DNA of 64,000 nucleotides, taken from positions 1,811,376 through 1,875,375 of the forward strand of contig CAJSYZ010000006.1 in assembly GCA_910574455.1 (NCBI GenBank), read 5' to 3'. Shown one piece after another: positions 50,548 through 63,319 of this stretch. Within the stretch, counting starts at the first letter, position 1, and each line of letters begins with the position of its first letter. The position numbers and the translations under genes are program-made. The notes under the pieces are model-generated. The model saw only the letters and a list, made by a program, of their open reading frames with translations, was not told where the DNA came from and searched no databases. The stretch comes from Trichaptum fuscoviolaceum (lineage: Eukaryota > Basidiomycota > Agaricomycetes > Hymenochaetales > Trichaptaceae).

Positions 50548-52014
50548 CGCGTGATACAAAAAGTTGTCTGGTTCTTGGTTCGTCAAACGGTCAATCTGGT
50601 CAGCCACAGTGAATTAGCCCCTGACAATGACCTCCCAAAGCGCAGGAACCATACAAAATAGGCCTTCACTTAGTGTCCCAATACTGGCGAGGACTGAATG
50701 AAGATGGTTGTCAGAGGTAAGAAGTAAACTCAGGGCGAGGAGGCGGCGCCTCGAGCAGTGCCATGCTGGTTCCACTGCTATAAATCGCTTTACAATGTCA
50801 TGCTGTGCCGAGCCTGCCAGTGAGATGTTGCACAGCTTTAGAATTCCAACTCCGGAATGATCGACGTGCCGGCATTTTCCGGTGATAGCGGTCTTCAAAC
50901 CGCGACTAGATATCTTAGAAGAATCAGATGTTGAGCCTGTGCTCCAGAGTTACTTTAGGTTCCCACTTTGAAGGACTTTCCAAGCTCTATGATTTGTCTC
51001 TAATGTTGGAATCTAGCTAAAAATTTGACCTAGTTTGCAATTCGGACACGCCGAATAAAGTATTGAGCACGGAAAATTTTGAGGAACCAGCAGTGGCAAA
51101 TTTGTCTCTGAAGAGCAAAGGGATCCTGGCATAACTCCGTCACAGCCATACCGAGGGGTCTTTTCTGTCGAGCTTCTAACTGAGCAGTGTCTTGTCTAGT
51201 AGTGCAACTGCGAAGAACAATTACGAAGAACACCGGTATTTCTTGCAGTGCAATCAGATGTGTTTGACATTATAAATAGACATTCAAGAATGAGGAGCGG
51301 TTATGAGAGCTACTTCAAACACTTGAAAGGCAAACAATCAGACCTTCACTAATATATCTAGACCGTATATACATACTCTAAGCAAGCGTCGGGAAGGTGA
51401 GATGCGTAAGAGCCTATAAAGAAGATTTTTTGGTATAGCGAGAGATAGCCTTCTATGAGCAATGCGGCTTTACGGCGTGTCTTATTCTCATAAAGATCAC
51501 CAGTGTGGCCGTGTCAGTGACGAATGTGCTGACACCATGAATCTTACATATACTAGTAATGGCGATCATTACGAACACCGGCATCCTCAGCAAGATTCAC
51601 GGCTAGGGGACTAAATATAGTTTCACATTCAAATTATCTACGACTCGGAATAGCTGCATTCAATAAAGCATCGAGAAGATATAGCTCAACGTCATTCCAA
51701 GGATGTCATTCGCCGAAGCATGTACATGTACATATGTAGCTCCGAGTCGGTGATTTATCGTTAAATTCGGGCGGAGTTTGAGCCTCATTATGTATGGTCT
51801 GCCATCGACCACTGTCACATCGGTCAAGAGTGGAGTAGAAGAGAAGCGCATTCGCTTAACTTTGTCTCTGTAATACGTTTCGATCTGTCTTTTTATGCGC
51901 GTAAGCATTACCGGGTTTCTACAGTGCAGATCATTCATGTATATAAGAAGACCATGAGCAACTATAATCTATTCAACCCATTCGCTACTAAACGAGTCCA
52001 CTACTATCTTGAGA
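50548..52014. other. Divergent intergenic region, right arm
   Basis: About 1.5 kb between the Cys-rich gene (-) and the P450 pseudogene (+), matching in position the 1.8-kb spacer of the left arm. No gene recognised. Confidence 0.4.
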
Positions 52015-53716
52015 ATGGGCATCAATCTCTTTCAGGCAGCTTTGCTTCTGCTCCCTTCATATGCGCTATGGCTCATCATTCGCCCGTTTGTCCTGAAGTC
52101 CTCGCTAGCTAACATTCCTGGGCCGCCAAGCGACTCATGGCTCAAGGGTGAGGACACATAACAGGAACTGAAGTTCTCGCTATCTAATCACTCGCCCTTC
52201 TTGTATTACAGGCAATCTCGGTCAGTTGTTCAGCTTTCAAGGATGGGACTTCCATCGTCACCTAGCAGAGACATACGGTGCCATATGCAAAGTCCATGGG
52301 CTATTCGGGGTTAGTATGACCCATATCACTACACGCATTAATTTACTTACTGGCAAACTAGGAGGAGCAACTTTATGTATCCGATCCACTTGCATTGCAT
52401 CACATCGTGGTCAAGGACCAGTATATATTTGAAGAAGCCTCCTCATTCCTCGAGTACGTGAAGCATCTTAGCTCTATGTATGCATCATCAAGCACTAAAA
52501 GCTCAAAGTGGTCATCGACACCATGCACGATGAATCGATTGCTATCTATAACGCGAAGAAGGAAGCACTAGCGAAGGGCGGCAACGATGCGCTGGCGCAG
52601 CAGATAGGCAAGGGGAAAGACATCATGAGCATTCTCCGTGAGTCATTTGGTTAACCGACCCAAATGCGTAGAACTGAAAATCTGTAAAGTCAAAGCGAAT
52701 ACAGCGTCCAATGCAGAGGACCGCCTTCAGGAAGAAGAGGTGATTGGTCAGATGAAGTGAGTTTTGCGTGCCTCCGAGCGCTGAGGAGCCTAACAGACCT
52801 CTCATCAAAGCACGTTTCTATTCGCCGGTCACGATACGTCTACCTCAGCTCTGAGTCGCATTTTGCACCAGCTTAGCCTTAACCAAGATATTCAGAAGAA
52901 GCTCCGCGACGAAATTACCGAAGCGCGCAAGGCACACGGCGAGCTCGAATATGACATGCTCATGGGTCTTCCGTGGCTGGACGCTGTATGCCGAGAGACG
53001 CTCCGTGTATACGCACCCGTTCCACAGCTCACCAGAACGTAAGTCACTGTTCGTACTTCCAGAAGCCCACGTTAAATGAAGCCACTGTGATTTTTCCAAG
53101 TACGAGGGAGGATGTCGTGCTCCCTCTCAAATGGCCTATCAAATCCGCCGACGGGAAATCCAAGATACGGGAGATCCCACTGCGCAAGTATACGGGCATC
53201 ATCATTTCCGTAATCAATGCGAACACGAGCAAGGAGATCTGGGGGGAGGATGCATATGAGTGGAAGCCCGAGTGCTGGATTGGTAAATCTCCGGATGAGG
53301 TTGCAAAGACACGCTTGCCGGGTGTGTACTCATCCATGTAAGCCACATATCGAAAATTCACGTACGTATGGCCCAAAATGATGGATATAAAACAGGATGA
53401 CATTCCTCGGAGGTGGAAGAGCGTGCATGTGGGTTCCTTACTCATTTTCTGCGACGTTCATGTCGCTGATTTGCTCGACAGTGGCTTCAAATTCTCTGAG
53501 CTGGAAATCTGTGAGCTAATATGTTCCGGAGGTTATTTCATACTGACCCACTGTACAGAAACTGTTCTTTCCGTTCTTCTTGAGATATTTGTCTTCTCAC
53601 TAAGTTCAAAGGAGATCTATTGGAATTTGGCAGGTTTGGCTTCCCCGACGATTAAAGGCTCCAGCCAGGATCGTCCGACGATGCCTATGAAGCTTTCTGT
53701 AGTGGTAAAGGACTAG
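52015..53716 (+). pseudogene. Cytochrome P450 pseudogene, paralogue of the left copy
   Basis: The first three exons (52015-52147, 52212-52308 and one ending at 52453) match the left P450 in intron positions and sequence: anchor, hinge ANIPGPPSDSW, then EEQLYVSDPLALHHIVVKDQ. At about 52453-52510 some 150 residues are missing, including the EQHRKQRKMLNPVFS block; sequence resumes at VIDTMHDES out of phase with the preceding exon. The I-helix AGHDTSTSALSRIL, CRETLR and the haem loop FLGGGRACI-GFKFSELEI remain. Two further changes: the ERW arginine is Cys (TGC at 53273-53275), and the last exon base before the final intron is T (53510), so splicing as in the left copy makes TAA with 53559-53560. 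Deletion, motif loss and a junction stop together make a functional enzyme unlikely. Confidence 0.88.
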
Positions 53717-54435
53717 CATTTAAGATCGGGATTGGATCAATGTGTAGACCAAGTTCTCATTTCTATGTTCTTTTCCAAGACGGACGTATCGAGAAAAGAT
53801 TGCCAGGCCTGAGGCGGCTCAGCTTAGTAAGGAGTTACTACTAGTAAGGGCAGGCCAGAAGTTCGGGGTACGGCGCGCTGCCAGTGGCGGCACAAGTTAT
53901 CGGCATTCTCCTCGGGACCTATCATTAGCCGCGCTCCTTACCTTTCGACCACCACCACTCTTCAAATTACGCACTTTAAAACCGAAGAAGATAGAGCCAA
54001 GGGACACCAACAGGACTTTGGTGTCGAAGATCGTTATTGTGTGTGGTTCTATCGATTTTCGGTAAATTACTGGGTTCAGAGTGACGGGCCCGACCGCAAC
54101 AAACTCTTAAGATTAATATACAGTGAGTTGCACCAGCCGTGATATGCGTTCACCTAATGGAAGCACATTTGTCTGTTTCAGATACGTCTGTGAAAGTATA
54201 TTGCCATAATGGAAAGAGATCCTAGCTTCAAGTTCAAGTTGCAGCTGTTCACCCGCCGCTGCATGTGGTAAATGACCTACGATGTCTTGTCTAAGTTGAA
54301 TTCCGGGATCCGAGTCGGCACTGGTTGAACGCCGAGCATCAATGTTGAGGCTTGGGGAACTTCGTGTGTCCTCAAGATCTGTAGGACGGGTTCCTCTCCC
54401 TCAAGAACCACACAACATCCAATTCAACCCTCACA
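53717..54435. other. Intergenic, P450 pseudogene to large pseudogene
   Basis: No gene seen. Contains a TGCCAGTGGC core at 53880-53889, one of several dispersed copies of a short palindromic motif. Confidence 0.4.
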
Positions 54436-57400
54436 ATGCAATGTCAGACAGTTAACGAAGACAACGCCATAAAGTTTCCGGCGATGATAATGAGGCTCAA
54501 GACACTATCTTTGACTTCACCAACCACGGCATCGAAGGAAAAGACGAACTCTACAACTTCCAATCTCATTGGCCCAGGGCGAGTATTGGGCAACTTCTAC
54601 AGCTCTGCAGGAAAGCGACTCGAGAGGGCACTGGGTGATATTGCTCACAAAGCTGGATTCGGTCTGGAAGCTATTTATCAGAAGATCCTCAATCTCTGTC
54701 TTGAAGACTGGAGAACGAACAATGAGAAAGGTAAGACTATCCTATCAATGCGTAACGACCGCTAATCAACGCATTGTTAGCTTCTCGACTACGTAACCTC
54801 TGTTTCAAGCTATTCCAGCACGCCAAGTAAGCTTTAGTCTTGCATTGCACTACACCAGCGCCATTAACCGATCTAGATCTGTGGTAGACTCATCTCGGTA
54901 CCAGGCGATAATTCGGTGGGCTGATCTCCTACAAGACCAACCTGAAATCTACGTTTGGCTCTTCTGTGTTGAAAGGTTGTGATTAGACGCTCATATGAAT
55001 GATTTCAAGCGCGCAATCAGAGATCTCCGATTAGTGGTTCCTTCTTCCGCAAACCTTGAAATTCTTGACAATACGATTCTTGTACTGGGGTGTCATACTA
55101 CGGGCTTGTAGCTGTTAGCCCTTTGCTATGGTGAAATTCTGTTAGACGGAGATGGCTTCATCGTAAAAGGGGAGGATGAGCTTGACATCACTGAGAAAGA
55201 AGCGAGTGAATGGGGTATCTTCTTTCGAAATTTGTTGCATTCGCTGTTGTACGTGAGCCATTGAACTGCTTTGCTAGTAGAAGTCCTAACCATTGATTGC
55301 TAGGGATATTGATGTAATCCATTCAAAAATTTATCACTGGCACCTGCATTTGTGGTCTTCTCAGATAGAGAAGATGCATGCGCTGCTCGCGGTTGAGTCC
55401 TGTCGCTCATTGTGGCAAGTGCTTGAAGAAAGGAAGCTCTCGCCGATAGACCAACAGGGTGTAGTGCTAGCTCTGTCCAAGAAGATACACGAACATTTCA
55501 CTCGTCGGTTTAACTTCACTGCACTACTCGTTGATGATAGATTTTGTGTCGTACAACGGAGTTCCTGTCGAAGTGCTTTACCTTAACTTGATGCTCAATG
55601 AACTTGCGCTGACATACAATGTGAGCTTTATCCATTTTCTCGATATCTTCTAACTGAATCGAATCATTAATCTACAGTCGGCATGCTCTCTTGAGCTGGG
55701 AATGTTGCCTGATCCTCGTTACCTCGTCGTGAAATCAGGTGTGTCTAGTGAGATTGACTTAGCCAACATCAAGGAGCTGGTCAGTCTGTTGGTTAAGGAG
55801 CGCAACGGCACAACTGACGGCATGGACGAAAAGGCGCTAGGAATACGTGCGTTTCATTATGAATATTTCACGTTCCTCTCTTGAATGATTTCCATATCTG
55901 TTTAGAGCTGGTTCGGACTTGCAACAAACTCTTCAACTGTGCACTGTCAGCCTGCAACGCAGTGATTACTATATACCTTAATTGACTGATACGTTATCAT
56001 GTGCAGACATGGATTTGAGTGTGTGGATCAAAATAGAGGTAAGACGTCAATGTACCTTGAAACTCTGCTGCCTATGTACGCTCACACTACCTGATTTTTG
56101 ACGATAGTAACAGAGATTCGTCGTTATCACAGCTGGCGGATATCCTGCAGTCCCTTCCGGAAGTCTATAAAACCTTGGTTACTATTGGCGGTGCCAACAC
56201 TAGAAACCGTGTCTCAGCCGTTAGCGAGCATATAAAGAGGACCATGTCAACCACCATATCGGAATCCTGTCGCAAAATCTTAACGAAGGCTCGATCGCTT
56301 CTTGACTGTCATTCTTGTGGTATGGCATTCTTGGCGTTTCATCGCACCAGCGAAGACGAATCCGTCTTTAGTGGTGGTTCCGACGTGAGCCTCTTGCTCA
56401 AACAGAGTATCTCCGTCAGAGAAGCCATGGACCCCTCGGAACAGATCAAGGTCTACCTCAGGTAAGTCATCCGCTCCCTCCGTTTGCATCATACTTTGAT
56501 ATTTGAATGCTTTCGATCTAGCGAAAGCGCGACATTCAACCCTTCGTTATTCTACTTCAAGTGGTGGATGTCTGAAGTTGCCGATGATTCTTTTCATCCA
56601 CATTTGGCTGTACGATCATGCAATATATTGCAGAACGTGCTGATGAATGAGACGCTTGTTATGGCCGAACATCATTGCATAATCGAACAGCTTCGCGATG
56701 AGATGCGTGTGTTGATTATTCGGCATATCCCAAATACGAATGCACTCTTTTATCAATACGGATTGTCTCTTGTCTCGGAAGCTACAGATTCTGTTTATAG
56801 AGAACTCCAGACGTTGAAAGATGATCTTCAAGTGGAAAGGGCGGTAAGTACTATACCTCACTTCTGAAATACCGATTACCGCGTTTATTGATGAAGTCTA
56901 TTAGATATGTTGCAATCGCTTAATATGCTCTTCAAGCAACCGAAGTGTGTCGACATTTACTATCACGGCATATGGTCCAGCAAAGACCTAGTCAGGATAC
57001 TTGCCATTAAGGGACTATCTCGCCTCTTCAAATTCAAGAACGTTTTTGGGTGGTTCCTATCCTCGGGCGGATCGGAGTCGGAAGACTACATAACGTCCCT
57101 CCTCCAATACGTCGAGGATAAGTTGGCAGATGATTCTCTATATGGCTAGACTCGACCAGTGCTCAGAGAAGCCAATGCGCAATTCTCCCGACTCGCTTTA
57201 CACAAGCGCGGCGTCGAGCTTTTAGCGCCGAGAAACGAAAGACTGCATCTCTGTGGCACTTGGTTTAGGACCACTCCTTCTCCAGGCAACTATACAGCTC
57301 TCACTTCAACTCAGCAGTCGATGCGGATGATTGCATTCACATCTCTGACGGAAAATCTGCGGTGCGTTCATATTGATCATTTAGCGCTTTTAGTCATCGC

Positions 57401-57882
57401 TAATTGGAATATTTTCATACATTAGGAACAAAGACGAAATGCACATTTCGCTTCTATATCTTGCAAATTTCCTTTTCCCACTTGAGTCAGATTCCTTGCT
57501 TAGCGATTCCATCGCTCTTGAGTACTGCGAAAATATGATATGGATTCTCAACAACAACTATTATTTCATGGTGGTGGACAAAGGAGACTAACATCGAGCT
57601 GTGCGCCATATACACTCGTGCATGGCAAAGCGTCTGGAGTTCGTCCGATGGTCCTGTGAGAACAAAGCTTGTAATGAGCTCCTCACCGCCAGGGCTACCT
57701 TTGACATCCCCAAAGTCATTAAGACTTTGAAGGACTTGGCGAAATTGTGCGAGGCAAGTAACTCTGTCCATATCGATTCATTAAAAGGGCAATATTTAGA
57801 TGCTTACAGGTCAATAGCGGCACCTCATATCTATTCCCGACAACTGACATACCTGTATGTGCCTTGCCCCTCCATTGCTTGA
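54436..57882 (+). pseudogene. Large uncharacterised gene, decayed right paralogue
   Basis: Aligns in order with the left gene (5028-8804): IGPGRVLGNFYSSAGKRLER, LLQDQPEIYVWLF, ILQSLPEVYKTLVTIGG, NPSLFYFKWWM, KNVFGWFLSSGG and HSCMAKRLEFV. Lesions lie inside aligned coding blocks: TGA at 54980-54982 and TAG at 55109-55111, both in the same frame 43 codons apart within one exon; a frame change around 55530-55550, where the protein match moves to another frame ending in LNELALTYN; TAG at 57147-57149; and TAA at 57589-57591. A segment of about 35 residues present on the left is missing near 56580. The region before GRVLG also seems frame-shifted. The function of the family is not known. Confidence 0.82.
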
Positions 57883-58761
57883 ACTTGAACTAATGGAGCT
57901 CAATTGGTCCTTGGACTCATGATGAACTGATTTACCAAGTCACTCCTATAGCTGTTGAATGATCACCGGCACCAGCATGCATATAGGTTGAAGAGTGACA
58001 ATGATGTTGACTAGGGAAACTGCTTCAGTTCATGTTCACAATGTGGACCTTTAAAGCTGTTATGCCCTCGCAGAAGCGTCAACATCTGAACCTGGCGCTC
58101 TAACATCTGGACTGTAGTAGTAACATTATGTAATTCAAGTTGTGCTTACTCACATCAGGGAAACTACTTTCTGCTGAAAGTGACTTAAGTGTTACTTAAA
58201 CGTCCTGAGAGACTGAAGTCTTAAATAAGGCAAGCTTCACTTATTCATGCATGTCCTCCCATTATTCAGGACAAGTTGGCTGAAATAAGTGCGGGCTGGC
58301 TTAAATAAGGAAAGATGGCTGAATCAGTGCTCTAAGTGTTTCAGGCATTCAGCACCCCAGTGCTCCAGTGTATCATCCTTTAATTACAGCAGTAGACAAG
58401 TGTTGTAAGACAAATTGCAGTGCTCAAGAGTCTAAGTGCATAAGAACGATCCAAGTATTTCATTGCATCAGAAATATATAAGACAACATTATTTAGCTAT
58501 CAGTGCCTCAGTGTTCAAGTACATCAGTCATCTACGCAAGACTAAGCATAGCAGTCGCTATGAAGGGATCCCCCACGACATTACCGTGAACCTCTGCCGT
58601 GACGGGCAGTGGCAGGTCACACTTCGCTGCCGTACCTTCAATTCTGCATGTTCTTTGGCGGACCAGTAGAAACGAAGGCTGCTCTGCGAGTCGATGGTAA
58701 TATAATATTGAGCGCACGGACAGAAACGAAAAGAAGAGGCTCACCAGTGATCGATTTGCCC
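57883..58761. other. AT-rich intergenic region with degenerate short repeats
   Basis: Contains many copies of CTTAAATAAGG, ACTTA, AGTGCT and CAGTG-like words at 58150-58520, a texture like a worn transposable-element remnant or MITE. No gene seen. Confidence 0.4.
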
Positions 58762-58952
58762 TTAGAAGTCTACGCAGTCCGTAGCCGAATCCCATTTTGA
58801 AGCGTCGTCCTCCTCATGATCACCATCTCCACCTAAATCCTTGTCCTCGCCCTCGCCCTCGCCTTCGCCCTCGTCCTCGTCCTCGTCCTCGCCCTCGTCC
58901 TCGCCCTCGCCCTCGTCCTCGTCCTCGCCCTCGTCCTCAATCTTCTCAACGC

Positions 58953-58986
<34 letters not shown>

Positions 58987-61900
58987 AATCTTCTCAACGC
59001 CCTCGTCCCCGCTCTCGCTCAGGTCGTCGTCGCCCTTAGCATTAGCATGTTCGTCCTCTGCATCACCTTCCATCTCGCTTCTATGTTCAGCCCCCTCACG
59101 CTCTTCGCCCTTATCGTCGGTTCCGTCTTCCCAATTATCAGCGCCTTCGTCATACGCTTTCTCGCAGGTCGAATCTGCATCTACACCGTCAAAATACAAG
59201 GAAAAGTCCCTGCCAGTGATACCCGATCCAACAAGTTCGGTGTTCTTTCTCGTGTCGATATCTGTACTGGCATCGTAAGCTAGGAGGCGGGATCGAACCT
59301 TTTCCCAGTTTGATTCAGTGAAGAAAGAGGGATTCGACAACAAGTTAACATAGTCGTCCGTATGAGGCTGCCACAGAGCGCTAGTGAAATACCACTCAGC
59401 GCCGCCAAGTTCTTCTTTGATATTTTGCAACCGAGCCACCTGTTTATCAATGGCAACCTTGACCTATCCATGAGAAGATCAGCGGATAAGGACAATATAA
59501 GTACTGAAAAAATAGATACCGCTGTTGCCGCAAGGGCGAGGGCACCGATAGGCTTTCCTATGGTGTTTCTGTCCAGTATTTTATGCCGACCCATGGCCAA
59601 GACAATGTGTACGGACAACACTGAGACCACAAGGTCAGAGCAGAACAGTCCTTGCTTCTGTACATTTAGGGTCAATGCATGGACACAAAACGCGACAATA
59701 AACACTCTTTTACTTACCCTCTCCATACTATACCAGCTTTCCCATAGAAACGGTTCGGCTTTCTTCTTGTCAACTAGCGTCTGCAACGTCTTCACAATTG
59801 CTTCGTTTTGCATTGACTTTAATTGTTCGCCGCTGATAAAACTGGCAACTGATTGCTCAGCTTTCTCAAAAAGTTTCTTGCGCCAGCTATCAGAGCATCT
59901 CTGGGCCGCCTGAAATACGAGGATTGCATCTCAATTTGGTAAAGGTAACTTGAGAATAAGTAAAAATGACTCAACTAGAGAACAGATATCAGCGAACTGA
60001 GTTTCGTAACTAAGTTCCACAGAATCAAACACTTTCCCCCACAGTGAGCTGATGAGCTTATTGTCCGGGGTTTGCCATGGTGTGACGGATTTTCCAACTG
60101 CGCGAAATAGTGAAGGTAATAGAATATGAGTCCAACCTGCCTGAGTACCGGGAGGGAGACACTGGTTCGTCGCCCTTTTCCTGCCTGGCACGCGAGATCC
60201 TTCCCTTCCTTCATTTCGATCCTTGTCCTCAAGTCCCACTGATGTCTGCATATAAGTAAATCAACAAAATATGTCATAGAAATGAATTTGATTCGACAAA
60301 CTGAGCTAGTAGTCCGAGAGACTTTGCGATGACCTTGATAAGCCCCAGTCACTAACACTTCGGGTCCGGGGGTGCAGGATGCACTCTTCATTGCAAGCGA
60401 CGGTGCCCGAGGTGCTAACGACATGTTTCGACCACCAGACTATTAAGAAAAGAAGGTGAATGCTCACATTTAGAGTGTATCAATCGACTCTCACTTACTT
60501 CATTATCAGCCACAAGCGACTGCCTCTTGCGATTAGAGGTAGCGGATCCAATCTCCGGCTGCAACACGTCAGAAAGCTGTTATCCAAGGCAAGTGAGCAG
60601 ATCGAAAAGAAGCACTTACCGTCGTATCGGCCTCAGGCCGATAAGGAATATCAGAGGGGTTCCTCTTCTTACTCAAGTCCTTTCCGCCTGATCAGATACG
60701 AACTTAAAATGCCGGTTACCATAGAATTGACACTTACTGTGGCACCGGCCGGTGTGTCCATGTCAGTCAACAATGACTTCTTGATCTTGACAGTTTTATT
60801 AGCCAATTGAAATGGCTGAAAATAAGTAAACATAAAATGAAGGAATTCATTGCACATCAAGGTAGAAGAATTACCACATTAACCTGAGAGTCGGTGTCTG
60901 GTGGCGACTTCCTCTTTCCGTTCTTTGTGACTGTGATTTCCTATTCATATGCACCCATTAGCGATCGACTCAAAGTGAAGAAGGAAACGAATAGTTGCCA
61001 CAGGAGAGCACCGGAAGTGAGCCTAGGGTGCATCGACACTCACACATACCTGTACACGGGGTTCCAAGGCTAGTGATTGCACCTTACAACCATAAATAAG
61101 GGGGGAACGAGAGAAGTTGAAATAAGATAGACTTACCGGTGCGCTAAGCTGCGAATTAGCAGTTCTCTTGTTTGCATCCTATCAAAATACCAATTCAGTA
61201 AGCAATGAAGGAAGGATGTACCATGAAGATCACTGTCTGGTACTCACCTGTCCACCTGGTTTTATCTTGTGGTTCTTATCCTCGAGTACGGGAAGGGATT
61301 GCTCAGTAGATTGAAAAATGTAAATGATATGACGTCGCTTACCGTTGAAACCTGCGACCCGGAAAGAGTGTCATGCAATAACTTCCTTTTCTTCGAGTTG
61401 ACGTTGCTGCTACCTCCATCCTGTTCATGACACGGCAGTTGGCAGATAAATAATAACGAAGGAATATGAACAAACAGTCATGGAGTAACTGACATGAATC
61501 GAACAGTAATCAGTCGGACTCACACAAGCTTGAGCCGGCCTTGTTAGCCTCTTCGGATCGCTTCCACCCTATAAACAAGTTATTCAGACTGCACTTGCCA
61601 TTCTAATGCTCCATCAACTCACTGCATTTGATTCCGAATCGACAAGATGTGCCTTCTGTTGTACGCTGATTGTGCTATTTTTTACACCATGATAGCTTGT
61701 AAGGGTTATTGTTTCTCCTTCATCCTCCCAGGGACTTAAGTTTTCATCATCTGGCAATGGGATGGTGTGTCTGGTGTAGCTTTGCGTCAGCAAGACTCAT
61801 AATACAGTGGTAGCAAAGACAAGAGCGTCCGAGTCAATGTTGCAGGTGAAGGACTTCCAAGTTGGGTCTCGGCCCGGGAGTGTCACGCCGGTCACTGGCA

Positions 61901-63073
61901 CTGCCAGTGCATCCGCTGCCAGTGGCAGGCTCATTAGTCGTAATCTAGTACTAGTCGGGATGATGTTTAATAATTGAGTCTAAATCAAGCTTCGCACTCA
62001 CTATTACATCGACTTGACAGTACCAGATACTGATTCAGACGCAATGCAAGATTCAAACTTCAAACTCACAAATTGATCCTTTCTGAGACTGGCAACTCAA
62101 GACCTCCACCCTCTTCACCGATGAAAGTGGAATCATCTGTGTTGCGAAGCGCCCTGACAGGGCGTTTTGTCTTGTCGTTCCGCCTTGACGTAGCGGGCGA
62201 GTCTATTATGTCCGTTTCTTCACCAGAAAGACTCTCGTTCGGTCCTGCAGGAGCGTGAAAGAATGCGTCGCTGGGAGTGGCGGCAGACCTGGACATCTTT
62301 GCGGTCTGCACACGTGTGCGAAATGGAAGTTCACCTTTGGAATCTTCCTTCCTAGCCTTTTTTGCAGGCTTCCTGTTTGGCTCATCCATACTCGCTGCTT
62401 CGCATGAACGTGAGTCACAGTGTTTAACCTCCAAGCTTTGAGATCATCTGAAAATGTATAGGCAATGTTACTCACGAATATCCAAGTCTTCGTTGTGTCC
62501 ATCTTCACAACCCGATACGTCTTTAACATCGTTCTTCGAGCCTGTTTATGCTAGTTCAAATCTGTGTCATCACTGATCTAAAGTTGAAGACTTACTACTA
62601 GCTTCGCCTTTTGGCTTTCTACGTCCACGTTTGCCAGTGAGTTTGGGCACTGTTGAGCCCATCTGGGTGCGTGTCTCAAGAGCCTTCGACAAGTTGTTTT
62701 CAAGCTCTACGGTCTCTAGCATCGCTGCTTCTTGGTTCTCTGCTGCAGTCACCTTCTTGCGAACCTTGTCAGCTGCCTCTTGTTCTTTTGCTGCCCGTTT
62801 TTGCTCCGCAGCGAGTTTTTTCCTCTCTTTCGCAACCGCGACTTGCTGGGCCGCAGCTCTGCGGAAAGCTGCCCGCTCTTCCTTCTGCTTTTCCTTCTCT
62901 TCCTTCTCCTTCAATGCCTCATCCCGCCTTTCTGCCTGCCGTACTTTCTTTTTCTCTTTTTCTTCCTTCTCCCGCAATATCTCCTCCTGTGTTCGTCTTG
63001 TTCTGAGCTGTTCAACTACTGCTCCGGGGTGCTGATCGCTGTTCTTAGCCCTTGTCTGTCTTCGAGTTGACAT
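58762..63073 (-). CDS. Many-exon Lys/Glu-rich protein with acidic C-terminal tail
   Basis: The first exon (about 62570-63073) opens with MSTRRQTRAKNSDQHPGAVV and a Glu/Lys/Arg coiled coil of about 110 residues. The next exons are Ser/Lys-rich with NLS-like runs (NRKPAKKARKE, KRGRRKPKGE). A series of tiny exons, 61790-60460, is followed by a more folded part: HILLPSLFRAVGKSV, LWGKVFDSVELSYETQF, CSDSWRKKLFEKAEQS, KAEPFLWESWYSMERV and LGGAEWYFTSALWQPH. The protein ends in a Glu/Asp/Gly tail. The start motif (RTRxxNxDxHPGAVV) occurs in a large Agaricomycete family of unknown role, from memory. A stop at 62066 and a 280-base gap before the next exon mean it may be two genes or be broken there. Divergent from the transposase start at 63320. 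Confidence 0.5.
58840..59000. repeat. GAGGGCGAGGAC-type hexamer/dodecamer minisatellite
   Basis: Plus-strand CCTCGT/CCTCGC repeat units, more than 20 in a row, with two embedded copies of a 20-bp CTCAATCTTCTCAACGCCCT spacer at about 58936 and 58984. It encodes the Asp/Glu/Gly tail of the minus-strand gene; the spacer encodes GVEKIE. Confidence 0.9.
61893..61928. repeat. Two adjacent perfect short palindromes, CACTGGCA-type
   Basis: CACTGGCA-C-TGCCAGTG at 61893-61909 and CTGCCA-G-TGGCAG at 61916-61928. The same core is seen at 15976-15990, 53878-53889, 63231-63240 and 63471-63486. Confidence 0.85.
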
Positions 63074-63319
63074 TTTGTGCAGTGTTTTGAGTCTTGTATG
63101 AGGATAAGATGGATCGAAGGTGCAAGTTCAAGATCAGGGAGGCGGGGGCGTCTATCTTAGACAAGTTGAAAATTTACGCCCACTACTACTGCTATGACTA
63201 ATTTTAACTCCGAGTCAGGTTCACTCAGGCTCACTGGCAGCCTCAGGCTGAGGCTCAGGTGTGAGACCCAAAGACCCAAGACGTGTACTAGTACTTCTAC
63301 TGAGGCTACATTCAAGTTG

